64,000 bases of DNA from Candidatus Zhuqueibacterota bacterium (GCA_029261995.1 JAJDAF010000041.1:45902-109901), one strand, 5' to 3'; numbered from the stretch's first letter, positions 47,855-56,864 are shown. A program made the numbers and translations. Notes: a model not told the origin generated them from the letters alone.

Positions 47855-49828
47855 ATGAAAATAGTCAACACGATTCTCATGGCTCTACTGCTGTCAGGGG
47901 CGAACATCTTGTCAGGCCAGGTTACGAGAGTCGAGAGAGGCGAACTGGTATTGGAAGATATCCCGGAGATTCCCATTGAGGTGTCGGAACGGCTGCTGCA
48001 GTATCAAAACACCCGGTCCGCGAGCTTGCGGGACTGGATGCCAGACGGCAGCGGCATGCTCATCTCAACCCGGTTTGGTGAAACAAGCCAACTGCACATG
48101 CTCAAGACGCCAGCGGGCGCCAGAACTCAGGTCACTTTCTTCGCAGAGCCAGTGCGCGGCGCAAGCATGAATCCCGACCCAAAGAAGCCGGGTTTCCTTT
48201 TTCTGAAGGATGTCGGAGGGTCTGAGTACTATCAGATTTTCCATTTCGACCTGAAGACCGGCAAACACAAGATGCTGACCGACGGCAAATCACGAAACGG
48301 CGGCGGAGTTTGGTCGCATTCCGGTGAACGGTTTACGTTCACTTCGACGAAACGAAACAACCGGGACTACGACATCTACCTCGCGGACATTTCTGATGCC
48401 GAGGCCGCCAAAATGGTTTTGAGCAAAAAAGGCTACTGGTATGTCGCCGACTGGTCTCCCGACGACAAAAGCCTGCTGGTCGGAAAATACGTCTCCATCA
48501 ACGAATCCTACATTTATACTCTGGATTTGGCCACGCGGGAATTGACTCAACTTAATCCGTCGGAAGAGAAAATCGGCTACGGCGGAGCGGGCTGGTCAAA
48601 AGACGGTGAAGGCATCTATTTCACTTCTGATCAAGGCAGCGATTTCAAGCAGCTCAAGTACTACGACCTTGGCTCAGGTCAAATCACGATCCTGACCAGC
48701 GACATTCGCTGGGATGTGAACGGTCTCGACCTGTCGCCAGACGGCAAGTTCATTGCCTTTGTCACAAACGAAAGCGGGATCAGCAAGCTGCGCGTACGTG
48801 ATCTGGCTACCGGCAAGAACGTCAGTCTGCCGGAGCTTCCCGTCGGCCAGATCTACGGGCTTGAATTCAGCCCGGATAGCAGGCAACTCGGCATGGTGCT
48901 CAACACGCCACAGACGCCCGGCGACATCTATGCGATTGACTTGGAAGCGAACAGGCTGACGCGCTGGACCAGCAGCGAAGTGGGTGGCCTGAACACATCG
49001 ACTTTCGTGACACCCGAACTCATTGAGTATGAAACTTTCGACCGGGTTGATGGCAAGCCGCGCAAAATTCCGGCATTCTACTTCAAGCCGGCAAAAAGCG
49101 ACGGCCCAATGCCGGTCGTGATTTCCATTCATGGCGGCCCCGAAAGCCAGTACCGTCCATTTTTCCGTTCGACCTTGCAGTACTATCTCAACGAAATGGG
49201 GATTGCTGTGCTTGCACCCAACGTGCGCGGTTCAAACGGCTATGGCAAAACTTATCTTCAACTTGACAACGGAGCTAAGCGCGAAGACACGGTCAAGGAC
49301 ATCGGCAAGCTATTAGATTGGATTGCGCAGCAGCCCGAACTGGACAGCGACCGGGTTGGCGTTATGGGTGGTTCTTATGGCGGCTACATGGTCCTGGCGG
49401 CCATGATACAATTCAATGACCGCTTGCGTGCCGGCATCGATGTGGTGGGCATCAGCAATTTCGTCACATTTCTTGAGAACACAAAAGCCTACCGCCGCGA
49501 CCTCAGGCGGGCAGAGTACGGCGACGAACGCGACCCCGAAATGCGAACGTTCCTGAACAAAATCTCGCCGACCACGAGTGCGCACAAGATAACAAAGCCG
49601 CTGTTCATCGCACAGGGTCTGAACGACCCGCGAGTGCCGGCGAGCGAAAGCGAACAAATGGTGAAAGTAATCCGCAAGAATGGCGGCGCTGTCTGGTACA
49701 TGCTGGCCAAAGATGAAGGCCACGGCTTCAGCAAGAAGACCAACCGTGATTTCTATTCAAACGTCGCTGCGCTATTTTTGCAGACTTTTCTGTTGCCGGA
49801 AATCGACCGCGGAAAAACTGGATCGTGA
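47855..49828 (+). CDS. Secreted S9 family prolyl oligopeptidase-like peptidase
   Basis: A 657-residue protein with a signal peptide (MKIVNTILMALLLSGANILSG). Residues ~30-390 form a beta-propeller of WD40/PD40 repeats ('DWSPDDKSLLVGK', 'GLDLSPDGKFIAFV'). Residues ~400-657 are the alpha/beta-hydrolase domain with catalytic Ser507 (GGSYGGY), Asp591 (LNDPRVP) and His623 (DEGHGF). This fits the S9 acylaminoacyl/dipeptidyl peptidase group, where the propeller restricts entry to short peptides. AAGGAGG lies 8 bases before the ATG. It stands alone, divergent from rpsU. Confidence 0.94.
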   Translation: MKIVNTILMALLLSGANILSGQVTRVERGELVLEDIPEIPIEVSERLLQYQNTRSASLRDWMPDGSGMLISTRFGETSQLHMLKTPAGARTQVTFFAEPVRGASMNPDPKKPGFLFLKDVGGSEYYQIFHFDLKTGKHKMLTDGKSRNGGGVWSHSGERFTFTSTKRNNRDYDIYLADISDAEAAKMVLSKKGYWYVADWSPDDKSLLVGKYVSINESYIYTLDLATRELTQLNPSEEKIGYGGAGWSKDGEGIYFTSDQGSDFKQLKYYDLGSGQITILTSDIRWDVNGLDLSPDGKFIAFVTNESGISKLRVRDLATGKNVSLPELPVGQIYGLEFSPDSRQLGMVLNTPQTPGDIYAIDLEANRLTRWTSSEVGGLNTSTFVTPELIEYETFDRVDGKPRKIPAFYFKPAKSDGPMPVVISIHGGPESQYRPFFRSTLQYYLNEMGIAVLAPNVRGSNGYGKTYLQLDNGAKREDTVKDIGKLLDWIAQQPELDSDRVGVMGGSYGGYMVLAAMIQFNDRLRAGIDVVGISNFVTFLENTKAYRRDLRRAEYGDERDPEMRTFLNKISPTTSAHKITKPLFIAQGLNDPRVPASESEQMVKVIRKNGGAVWYMLAKDEGHGFSKKTNRDFYSNVAALFLQTFLLPEIDRGKTGS

Positions 49829-50144
49829 GAAGAATTCCTGGTGTCACGATTTCTAATTTCCCGAACAAAACTCTGACAGGGTTTCGACCCTTGGTTTATG
49901 CCTGAAACGGTCAACATCAAACCCTGTCAGAGTTCGCTTATTTGAAAATCATCACACTAGACGGAACGTCAGGATCAACAGGATTTGAGAGATCCTGTCC
50001 AGAAACCCTGCCGGAAAACTTCATAGACTCAGCGAAGGCATCTCAGCAATGACGCCTTCAGCCCAACAGTCAGGGCGTCCGGCCGGGTTTCTGGATTTTG
50101 TAATTCTGCACCAAGCGAACAAGACTGCACGGCGCTTCGCCGTT
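49829..50144. other. Structured intergenic stretch
   Basis: A 316-base gap with no gene seen but with several inverted repeats: the 16-base stem at 49869-49934, a 10-base pair of arms (CCAGAAACCC at 49999-50008 with GGGTTTCTGG at 50085-50094), and GACGCC at 50051-50056 paired with GGCGTC at 50074-50079 nested inside. Confidence 0.6.
49869..49934. repeat. Long inverted repeat after the S9 peptidase gene
   Basis: AACTCTGACAGGGTTT at 49869-49884 is followed after 34 bases by its exact complement at 49919-49934. It lies 40 bases after the peptidase stop and may act as a terminator or be an interspersed palindromic repeat; its core CCTGTCA is also found in the terminator at 22377-22411. Confidence 0.65.
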
Positions 50145-50150
50145 TTATTT
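50129..50150 (+). terminator. Short hairpin with T-run between convergent genes
   Basis: ACGGCG (50129-50134), loop CTT, CGCCGT (50138-50143), then TTTATTT. The T-run fits plus-strand transcripts arriving from the S9 peptidase; on the minus strand the hairpin starts just after the TAA at 50145. Confidence 0.5.
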
Positions 50151-50381
50151 GCTCAAAATCACAGTAGTCCGGTCCACGCCCGAATTACCGGTGACGGCGT
50201 CAAAGGCGTACACAAGGATTTCGTAAGCACCGGGCTCGCGCAACACGAACTCACCGCTAAAGGTGCTTGGCTTGTCATTGGTAAGCGTTGTTGTGGTGAC
50301 GGCGCGGCCGTTGAGTTTGGCCACGGCCTTGACTTCGTAATCATCTGAGTTCCATAACCCACCCGGGGTTACCGGGCAGCC
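50145..50381 (-). pseudogene. In-frame C-terminal continuation of the gene at 50382-50918, behind a TGA
   Basis: Downstream of the TGA at 50382-50384 the same frame stays open for 78 codons to a TAA at 50145-50147. It reads protein-like sequence with a beta-sandwich pattern: 'DDYEVKAVAKLNGRAV', 'GEFVLREPGAYEILVYAFDA', 'RTTVILSK'. No start codon with a ribosome-binding site precedes it. The simplest reading is that one ~257-residue secreted protein is split by a nonsense change or by two compensating frameshifts: the -1 frame reads VVRLPGNPG across the junction. Confidence 0.65.
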
Positions 50382-50918
50382 TCACAACATGACCAGATTG
50401 GCGCGAAGCGGAATGGTGACGCCGTCGTCAGTGAGCTTCAATCGGCCATGCGCCGCCGGCGTCAGAATGTCGAGCGCGAAGCCGGAAATCTCCACGATCA
50501 CACCGTCGCCGAGGACGTGCTTGCCGGGCAGCAACCACAACTGCTGTGTGCTCTTAACAGCGGACTGCCCCTGCGCCAGCGGGCCGCTGACTTCAACTGT
50601 GACCAGCGTTGGCTCGTCAATATCGACGACGGCCTTGAAGCCGGCAGCTTTTTCGTCGGACAAAGGCACGCGCCGGACGTGCGGCTCGCGCATGATAACT
50701 TTGGTGTTGCCGGTGCTGCCAGAGGTTTTGCCCTGAGCGAGAATGGCGCCGGTTGTGGCATCGCGCACCACCACCAGCGCGCCGCCCATTGAGGTGCCGA
50801 CAAACTTGGCATCTTTCGATCGGACCCTGACGATCAGAGTGGTTTCCTCTGCAGGAAGCGGCAGAGTGGTCGAGACAAAGCAAGACACAGCAAGCAGGCA
50901 AAGCAGTTTGTTTTTCAT
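50382..50918 (-). CDS. Secreted beta-rich protein of unknown function, N-terminal part up to an in-frame TGA
   Basis: A 178-residue frame with a signal peptide (MKNKLLCLLAVSCFVSTTLPLPAEE). The mature part looks like an Ig/FN3-type sandwich: 'TLIVRVRSKDAKFVGTSMG', 'ALVVVRDATTGAILAQGKT', 'PTLVTVEVSGPLAQ', 'DGVTIPLRANLVML'. I do not recognise a family. The start at 50918 is chosen because GAGG lies about 9 bases upstream. The frame continues past its TGA (see 50145-50381), so this may be a truncated version of a longer protein. It stands alone between the S9 peptidase and MOSC genes. Confidence 0.65.
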   Translation of the reverse strand: MKNKLLCLLAVSCFVSTTLPLPAEETTLIVRVRSKDAKFVGTSMGGALVVVRDATTGAILAQGKTSGSTGNTKVIMREPHVRRVPLSDEKAAGFKAVVDIDEPTLVTVEVSGPLAQGQSAVKSTQQLWLLPGKHVLGDGVIVEISGFALDILTPAAHGRLKLTDDGVTIPLRANLVML

Positions 50919-51094
50919 TCTTGGTTTCCTCAAGGTTTCTCCTTTTCTCCCCTAAACTAACAGGCTCACAATCAACCTGCAAGTGAAATCATTGCGGATA
51001 CAGGTTGATCTTTGTTGAATTCCGCGCCATATTCTACCGGAGAAACGAGACCACCGAGGTTGTACCTATTCATCTTTTCAAGAGAAAGAAGACA

Positions 51095-51538
51095 ATGACA
51101 GAAACCGGAAAACTCGAATCCATCTGGATCAAACGGGCGAAGCGCGGGCCGATGGACAGGGTCGAGAAAGCCAGGCTGGTCGCAGGCAAGGGCTTGGAAA
51201 ACAACGCCGACCAGGGCGGCAAACGCCAGGTCACGATCATTTCGAAAGAGCGCTGGGCAGAGATGATGACCGAGCTGGATAGCGACCTCGCCCCATCGAC
51301 GCGGCGGGCCAATTTATTGGTGAGCGGCATAGATCTCGCCGACACGCGGGGACGGCTGTTGCGAGTCGGCAGTTGTCGTCTCAGGATTAACGGCGAAACC
51401 CGTCCCTGTGAACGGATGGATGAAGCTCACCAAGGACTGCGCGAACTGATGAAAGCCAACTGGGGAGGCGGCGCATATGCCGAAGTACTCGGCGACGGTG
51501 AAATCTCGACCGGCGACTCCGTGGAATGGCTGGAGTGA
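51095..51538 (+). CDS. MOSC domain protein
   Basis: A 147-residue stand-alone MOSC domain. The family core is visible: 'GKGLENNADQGGKRQVTIIS', 'ANLLVSGIDL', 'RINGETRPCERMDE' with the conserved Cys that binds or transfers sulfur, and 'GGAYAEVLGDGEISTGDSVEW' at the end. MOSC proteins act in molybdenum-cofactor sulfuration or related sulfur/metal transfer; no moco gene is nearby, so the partner is unknown. The ATG at 51095 begins the conserved domain. Confidence 0.92.
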   Translation: MTETGKLESIWIKRAKRGPMDRVEKARLVAGKGLENNADQGGKRQVTIISKERWAEMMTELDSDLAPSTRRANLLVSGIDLADTRGRLLRVGSCRLRINGETRPCERMDEAHQGLRELMKANWGGGAYAEVLGDGEISTGDSVEWLE

Positions 51539-51709
51539 TGCGTTCAAACAACTGGGATCGCTGGACTTTTCGAAATTCCTTCTGAAAGAAGCGAAAGTGG
51601 CTGTTTCGCCGGGCGGGCTTTGGTGAATTTGTGCGCATCAGTCTGATTGAAAATGAGCACCGTCTGCGCCACGCGGCGTGGAGATCCGTCGGGCGTTGAA
51701 CCTGGGTGG

Positions 51710-54421
51710 TTAGCTGCCCGTTCGCTCAGCAGCAGGTATTGCCTGGATAGTTTCGGTAGCTCCCAGACTGTGTTCGATCTCATCGAGAAGCTTCTGCTTC
51801 CTGACCGGTTTTGAGACATAAGCGGTGCAGCCAGCCCCTAAACACTTCGTTACCGCACTGCTGCCTTGATGCGCTGTTAACGCTATGATAGGTATCTGCT
51901 CGCCATTTTCGAGATTTCTGATTGCAGTGGCTGCTTCATAACCGTTCATCACCGGCATTTCTATATCCATCAATATTACAGAAAGCATCCGTGTCGTAAA
52001 AATGTTCACGGCCTCCTGACCGTCTTTGGCAAAAACCAGCTTGTAGGCGCCAGTTTTCTTCAGGTGGCCTTCAATCAAGTTGCGGTTATCCACAGAATCA
52101 TCGACAACCAATATCGTCGGACGTTTGTCAAGCCATTGGTCAACGGCTGCCCAGAGCTTCTTCTTTCTTATTGGCTTGGTCAGATAATCATTCATACCAT
52201 GGCTAAGGCATTTCTCACGATAGCCCACGATTGCATGTGCGGTAAGGGCAATTATGGGCACACGCTCACATTCTTGAGAATGCTCCCAAGCCCTGATTTT
52301 GTCAGTTGCCTCCAACCCATCCATTACCGGCATGTAGATATCCATCAGTACTAGATCATAGTGGAATTTCTGAACCGCTTCCACGGCCAAAGCGCCATTC
52401 TCGGCCACATCCACGACATAACCAGGTTTGTCCAGAATCTTAATGGTTAGTTTCTGATTATCCAGGTTGTCTTCAACCAGTAGAATACGCTTTCGACTTC
52501 TCTGAAGGCTTTCAACCTCAACCTTTGTCGTCTCGGCAATCAATTCATCCTGCTCCTGGTAGCGCAACACTCTCCTGAGAATGTCAAAGAGTTTCGATTG
52601 CTTCACCGGCTTTGCAATGAATTCAGAAATATCCAGCTCCTGCTTCAGCTTGGAATTCAGCATTCCTACGGATGAAAGCATGATCAGCTTGATTTCCGAA
52701 AACCTGGGATCTTCTCGAATTCTCGTGGCCAACTCAGCGCCATCCATTTCCGGCATCTGATGGTCCAGAATGACCAAATCTATGCGACGTTTGCAATCCT
52801 GCAATATCGAAAGCGCCTGTGGACCACTCTGCGCTTCCATGACCTCAATGCCCCAGGCCGCAAGCGTTTTCTTCAAGATGAACCGATTGGTCTCGTAATC
52901 ATCCACGACCAACACAGCAATTTCTTTGAAGTCCGGATAGGAATAGTCCACGTCATCAGGTTTGCCTTCGCCCGCAGGCAAGACCAATTTGAACTGAAAT
53001 GTACTGCCTGCGCCTTCCTTGCTCTCTACCCACAACTTGCCACCCATGAGCGCTATCAATGACCTCGAGATACTCAAGCCGAGACCCGTGCCGCCAAATT
53101 GGCGGGTGGTGGAACTATCGGCCTGGGCGAATTTCTCAAATATTTTCGTTAGATTTTCCTGAGAGATGCCTATGCCTGTGTCTGACACCATAACATGGAG
53201 GCCAATATTCTTCCCGTCACCCTCGTCAGCGTGCGGCAGAATCGACGGCTCAACCTTGATGGCCACTTCTCCCGATTCGGTGAATTTTAGAGCATTGCCA
53301 ACCAGGTTAATCAGTATTTGTCTGAGCCTTGAAGGGTCGCCTACAACCCAGGTGGGTAACTCCGGCGCCACATAACAAAGAAGCTCGACTCCTTTTGACT
53401 CCGCGCGTAAACCGAACAGCCCAGCCACAGCTTCCACGCCTTCCCGTAAGTTGAAATCGATTTCCTCAAGCTCCAACTGCCCAGCTTCTATCTTTGAAAA
53501 GTCCAGGATGTCATTGATCAAACTGAGCAGGCCTTCGGCGGAGGATTGTACCGTACTCAAAAACCCTCTTTGCTCTGAGCTCAATTCAGTTTCAAGCGAA
53601 AGTTCCGTCATACCAATAATGGCATTGAGAGGCGTACGAATCTCGTGGCTCATGTTAGCGAGGAATTCGCTCTTGGCCTTATTCGCCTGGTCGGCACCCA
53701 TCCGCTGGACTTCGGCCTCCACGCGATGATGGTTCGCTTCATCCAATGACTCAGCAATCTTGCCGGCCATGAGATTAAAGTGTGTGCACAGCTGCCCTAT
53801 TTCGTCATTGCTCTCGACTTTGACAGTGGAGTCATAGTTCCCGCGGGCAATTTCCCGCGTGCCGTAAACCAACTTCTCAATCGGTCCTGAGAATCTACGG
53901 GCAAAGAAATAGGAGAGCACACTACCGACAAAGGCAATCAAGATTCCGACAAGCAGGGTGCGGATTCGATTTTGGCTAATCTTCCTCTGAAGCTGGGTAA
54001 GGGACTTTGACACGAACACATGGCCAAAGCGTTTGCCTGCAACAACGACAGGTGTGCCGTAAATCATGGCGTTCCCTACAAACACCACCACATTCGGGGT
54101 GAACTGATTCAGGGAGTGGCGGAAGTCACTCGGATGACTGGCGATGACCTCCCCATCTAAATCATATACGGAGATAAACTGAAGGGCCGAGTCACGTTTT
54201 GCAAATAGAAAGGCCTTTGTCAGACTCTCGTATTGGTCATGTTCGAGACCTGAACTAATCGACAGAGCTAACGTTTCCGTCAAAATCTGCAATTCATGCC
54301 GGAAAGCAAGCAAGTATTGCTCTTCTTGTTCATTGGGGAAATAAGTGACAACAAACGTGACGATTGCAACAACAAGCACCAGGGAGTGAAGAATCACTTT
54401 GTGTTTGATGGAGTTGAGCAT
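51710..54421 (-). CDS. Hybrid sensor histidine kinase with periplasmic sensor, HAMP and three receivers
   Basis: A 903-residue kinase: membrane helix ~10-28, a periplasmic sensor of ~125 residues, helix ~155-178, HAMP ('IARGNYDSTVKVESNDEIGQL'), HisKA with His259 ([11 protein letters not shown]), HATPase ('NLVGNALKF', 'GGTGLGLSIS') and three receivers near 500, 647 and 772. All three receivers keep the acidic pair and Asp ([30 protein letters not shown]). No HPt is fused. It begins 7 bases after a PstS-like gene, so that small binding protein probably presents ligand to the periplasmic sensor. Its receiver order matches that of the two kinases at 31-41 kb. Confidence 0.94.
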   Translation of the reverse strand: MLNSIKHKVILHSLVLVVAIVTFVVTYFPNEQEEQYLLAFRHELQILTETLALSISSGLEHDQYESLTKAFLFAKRDSALQFISVYDLDGEVIASHPSDFRHSLNQFTPNVVVFVGNAMIYGTPVVVAGKRFGHVFVSKSLTQLQRKISQNRIRTLLVGILIAFVGSVLSYFFARRFSGPIEKLVYGTREIARGNYDSTVKVESNDEIGQLCTHFNLMAGKIAESLDEANHHRVEAEVQRMGADQANKAKSEFLANMSHEIRTPLNAIIGMTELSLETELSSEQRGFLSTVQSSAEGLLSLINDILDFSKIEAGQLELEEIDFNLREGVEAVAGLFGLRAESKGVELLCYVAPELPTWVVGDPSRLRQILINLVGNALKFTESGEVAIKVEPSILPHADEGDGKNIGLHVMVSDTGIGISQENLTKIFEKFAQADSSTTRQFGGTGLGLSISRSLIALMGGKLWVESKEGAGSTFQFKLVLPAGEGKPDDVDYSYPDFKEIAVLVVDDYETNRFILKKTLAAWGIEVMEAQSGPQALSILQDCKRRIDLVILDHQMPEMDGAELATRIREDPRFSEIKLIMLSSVGMLNSKLKQELDISEFIAKPVKQSKLFDILRRVLRYQEQDELIAETTKVEVESLQRSRKRILLVEDNLDNQKLTIKILDKPGYVVDVAENGALAVEAVQKFHYDLVLMDIYMPVMDGLEATDKIRAWEHSQECERVPIIALTAHAIVGYREKCLSHGMNDYLTKPIRKKKLWAAVDQWLDKRPTILVVDDSVDNRNLIEGHLKKTGAYKLVFAKDGQEAVNIFTTRMLSVILMDIEMPVMNGYEAATAIRNLENGEQIPIIALTAHQGSSAVTKCLGAGCTAYVSKPVRKQKLLDEIEHSLGATETIQAIPAAERTGS

Positions 54422-54428
54422 AGGCCAG

Positions 54429-54917
54429 TCACTTCGTGTTCTGGCTTAGAAAGTACTCTTTCTCGCTATAGGCCCTACCGTTGATTGTGATGACCTTCAC
54501 TCTTTCATCCAGCTTTTCCACGGGGATAAACCCAATAGCCCCCTCGTTTTGAGAGACATACTCCACGACTTCGGCAGCGTTGTTCAAAATTTTGGGCGGC
54601 GAGGTTTTTCCGGACAGGGCAAGCTTAAGCCAAAGCCGCTTAGCTCGACCGACATTCAACCCCAGGCCTTTCTCGAAAAAAGTTTTGGTTATGGCCTGAT
54701 TGGTCCTTAGCGTGACAGGATAAAGTCTGCTCGTGTTTTTCCAAACGATTTCATCGCCCCGATAAAAGCCCAAAAGTTGTGCTTTTGAAATGTTGGTCAC
54801 GGAATTTGCGCTATTCACGACCACGACGGTTTGCGCTTGAACCCCACCCCTGGCGCCCAGCATGGTCATAAAGAGGCCGACGAGCAGGCAATTGGCGATT
54901 TTCAATTTGATGTTCAT
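54429..54917 (-). CDS. PstS-like periplasmic substrate-binding protein (short)
   Basis: A 162-residue secreted protein (signal peptide ending GGVQAQ) of the phosphate-ABC-transporter substrate-binding (PBP-like) type: 'TVVVVNSANSVTNISKAQL', 'FYRGDEIVWKN', 'TFFEKGLG', 'EYVSQNEGAIGFIP'. This is one lobe of the PstS fold, about half the normal length, as in the small stand-alone PBP proteins often found near sensor kinases. No phosphate permease or ATPase genes are nearby. Spacing is 11 bases from the porin gene and 7 from the kinase gene, so the three form one operon. It is probably a signalling accessory for an oxyanion, by inference. Confidence 0.85.
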   Translation of the reverse strand: MNIKLKIANCLLVGLFMTMLGARGGVQAQTVVVVNSANSVTNISKAQLLGFYRGDEIVWKNTSRLYPVTLRTNQAITKTFFEKGLGLNVGRAKRLWLKLALSGKTSPPKILNNAAEVVEYVSQNEGAIGFIPVEKLDERVKVITINGRAYSEKEYFLSQNTK

Positions 54918-54928
54918 CTGATTGATGG

Positions 54929-55966
54929 TTAGAATGCCACGCTGATTGACGAAAGATATAACCTGTTTGAAGCCTCATCCGGCGCGCTGAACATGTTAAA
55001 CTGAACTTCACCTTTGAAATAGACTTTAGCGTTCGGAGAAATATTCACACCCAGCAACCACGTTCGATGACTGTCGCCCACAGCATTGGTGCCGCGGTCA
55101 AAGAAATCATATCGCAAGACTGGCGTCACGAGATCCTGAACTCGGTAGGCCAATTGTATGTACCAGGATTTGGCGGTCTGGAATCCGCCGGCTTCAATGT
55201 TTCTTTCCATGCGGAAAAGCGCAAGCTCTGATTGCAGTAGAAACGTGTCTGTGTCATATTGCAGGTCGAGGCCATAAACTTGCTCGTTAGCGCCCTGCTT
55301 GCCACTCAGCCCTTCTGCATTGTGGTCTCGGTAGTGAGAAACACCCACCTGCAATCTGGTTCCTGATTGCAGCAACAGCCTTGCGCTCAACGACTTATTG
55401 TTGTCGTTGTCTTTTGAAAACTGTTCCGGGCCCCGGCCATTGCCAACTCCCAACGTATAATTCAGCCTGATTGAACCAGCCTTCGACAGTGTGCCGAGAA
55501 CCTGTAACCCGGTATAGAACTTGGCATACAATCTCGCCTTGTTGACCCCGAAAGGGTTGTGCTTACCGTAAATGAATGGCAGGCTTGTGGTCAAGAAAGT
55601 CGGGGTGGCGTCATGGATAAGATTATAGATACCAAACGGCGTCAGAAATTTGCCGGCGCGTAGTTGGATTCGACCGCTGTGCGTGTACTCCACCCAAGCC
55701 CGCTCCAGGGCAATTTCGCCTTCCCCGCCATCGGGCTCCAGGCTCGCCCCATGCTCAAACTCAATCTCGGAAAAGACACGAACTTGCTGAGACTGGAATT
55801 CCGTCAACAGATTAAAGTGATGAATATCGAAAGTTGATTTTTTCTGCTCTGTTCCATATTCGAATTCCAAATCGATATATCCGTAGATTGAGAATTCTCG
55901 TTGCTGGGCGTACAGGACCGGGCTTGTCAGCAGAAGAGACACAAGTATGACTTGTATTTGTTTCAT
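54929..55966 (-). CDS. Porin-like outer-membrane beta-barrel
   Basis: A 345-residue protein with a signal peptide (ends SPVLYAQ), then alternating beta-strands: 'FSIYGYIDLEFEYGTEQ', 'VEYTHSGRIQLRAGKFLTPFGIYN', 'SARLLLQSGTRLQVGVSHY', ending 'YLSSISVAF' with a terminal Phe. This resembles trimeric-porin-like or OprP/OprO-type barrels, and 'GKFLTPFG' is common in those. The ATG at 55966 begins the signal peptide. As first gene of the porin/PstS-like/kinase operon it may admit the ligand that is sensed. Confidence 0.82.
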   Translation of the reverse strand: MKQIQVILVSLLLTSPVLYAQQREFSIYGYIDLEFEYGTEQKKSTFDIHHFNLLTEFQSQQVRVFSEIEFEHGASLEPDGGEGEIALERAWVEYTHSGRIQLRAGKFLTPFGIYNLIHDATPTFLTTSLPFIYGKHNPFGVNKARLYAKFYTGLQVLGTLSKAGSIRLNYTLGVGNGRGPEQFSKDNDNNKSLSARLLLQSGTRLQVGVSHYRDHNAEGLSGKQGANEQVYGLDLQYDTDTFLLQSELALFRMERNIEAGGFQTAKSWYIQLAYRVQDLVTPVLRYDFFDRGTNAVGDSHRTWLLGVNISPNAKVYFKGEVQFNMFSAPDEASNRLYLSSISVAF

Positions 55967-56429
55967 TTCCATTTGCCGGATTATCGATTCACCAAATGAA
56001 TTCAAGAATTCTGGGTTACTTGGTTATCGTTACGCAATTGATTTTCTTGACCATTGACGGTCTCTTAGTACAGTTACTTTTTGTAAACAAATGAAGGAGA
56101 ATCTGAGATTTGATGGACGCGAACGAATGGCAAGCAGAATACGCCCAGCCATCCAGGCTACTGTTTTTCAAAAACTGTCGGAATCCGTCGGTCTGCTTGA
56201 TGGCAGTGGCCAGAGCTTCAAACCTCGCATCACGACGCTTGACACACAGGTCGCTTGCAAATTTGATCGGCAATCGCTATAATTCTCTCAGCAAAGACAA
56301 CGTGTGGTTGCGAAAATCGACATCTTCGCCGGAAGCAGCCGCGAAACGCAAAATGACACCATTCCAGATTCAATCGCTGGGATAAATGGCAACCCGGGAA
56401 TCCAGGCAAAACAAGGCAGGATGCTCAAA
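55967..56429. other. Intergenic region between the porin operon and the Rrf2 gene
   Basis: A 463-base divergent stretch. Small open frames exist on both strands but none has a ribosome-binding site or family likeness. It contains the plus-strand promoter at 56255-56283. Confidence 0.55.
56255..56283 (+). promoter_or_regulatory. Sigma70-like promoter of the Rrf2 regulator gene
   Basis: TTGCAA (56255-56260), 17-base spacer, TATAAT (56278-56283). Transcription would start near 56290 with a leader of about 140 bases. Confidence 0.55.
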
Positions 56430-56849
56430 ATGGTCAAACTCAATAAAAGCACACGCCTCGCGCTCTACGCGGTCGTCGAACTTAGTATCGATCCACGGCG
56501 AACCGTGTCGGCGGGTGAAATCGCTCGCAAGTACAACATCTCCGACCACCACGTTTCGAAAGTCCTGCAGCAGCTTGTACGCAGCAGGATGATTCGCAGC
56601 ATTCGCGGCATCAAAGGTGGATTCCAGATTGCGCGCGACCCGAAGGCGGTCACGCTGTTTGATATCATGGAGATTTTCGAAAGTTACGCTCCGGAAAACG
56701 GCTGCCTTCTGCTGGACACCGAAGAGTCCTGCCACCTGGTCGGCGCCTGCCGAATTGGAGATGTTTTTAACGAAATCCAGGAACAGGCGATTTATACGCT
56801 GAAGTCTATCACAGTGGCGACACTGATTTCTCCTAAAAAAATTTCGTAG
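56430..56849 (+). CDS. Rrf2 family regulator with three cysteines (probable Fe-S sensor)
   Basis: A 139-residue Rrf2/IscR/NsrR-type regulator. The winged-helix reads 'KSTRLALYAVVEL', 'VSAGEIARKYNISDHHVSKVLQQL', 'IRGIKGGFQIAR'. Three cysteines, Cys92, Cys101 and Cys107 (C-x8-C-x5-C), lie where IscR and NsrR bind an Fe-S cluster, so it may sense oxygen, NO or iron-sulfur status. An ATG at 56421 is also possible; 56430 is preferred because GGCAGG lies upstream at good spacing and family proteins begin there. It precedes the anaerobic aromatic-degradation genes and is likely their regulator. Confidence 0.9.
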   Translation: MVKLNKSTRLALYAVVELSIDPRRTVSAGEIARKYNISDHHVSKVLQQLVRSRMIRSIRGIKGGFQIARDPKAVTLFDIMEIFESYAPENGCLLLDTEESCHLVGACRIGDVFNEIQEQAIYTLKSITVATLISPKKIS

Positions 56850-56864
56850 CAAAGAAAAATCTCC

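Noticed and set aside
49869..50094. CRISPR-like array.
   Set aside because: The repeats are inverted, not direct, and there is no regular repeat-spacer spacing; no cas gene is in the window.
50382..50384. TGA read as selenocysteine.
   Set aside because: The following stem is far shorter than a standard bacterial SECIS, and a secreted beta-sandwich protein with no redox motif is an unlikely selenoprotein.
55967..56282. Short frames on both strands upstream of the Rrf2 gene (for example 56016-56273 minus).
   Set aside because: They overlap each other on opposite strands, have no ribosome-binding site or family likeness, and lie across a promoter region.
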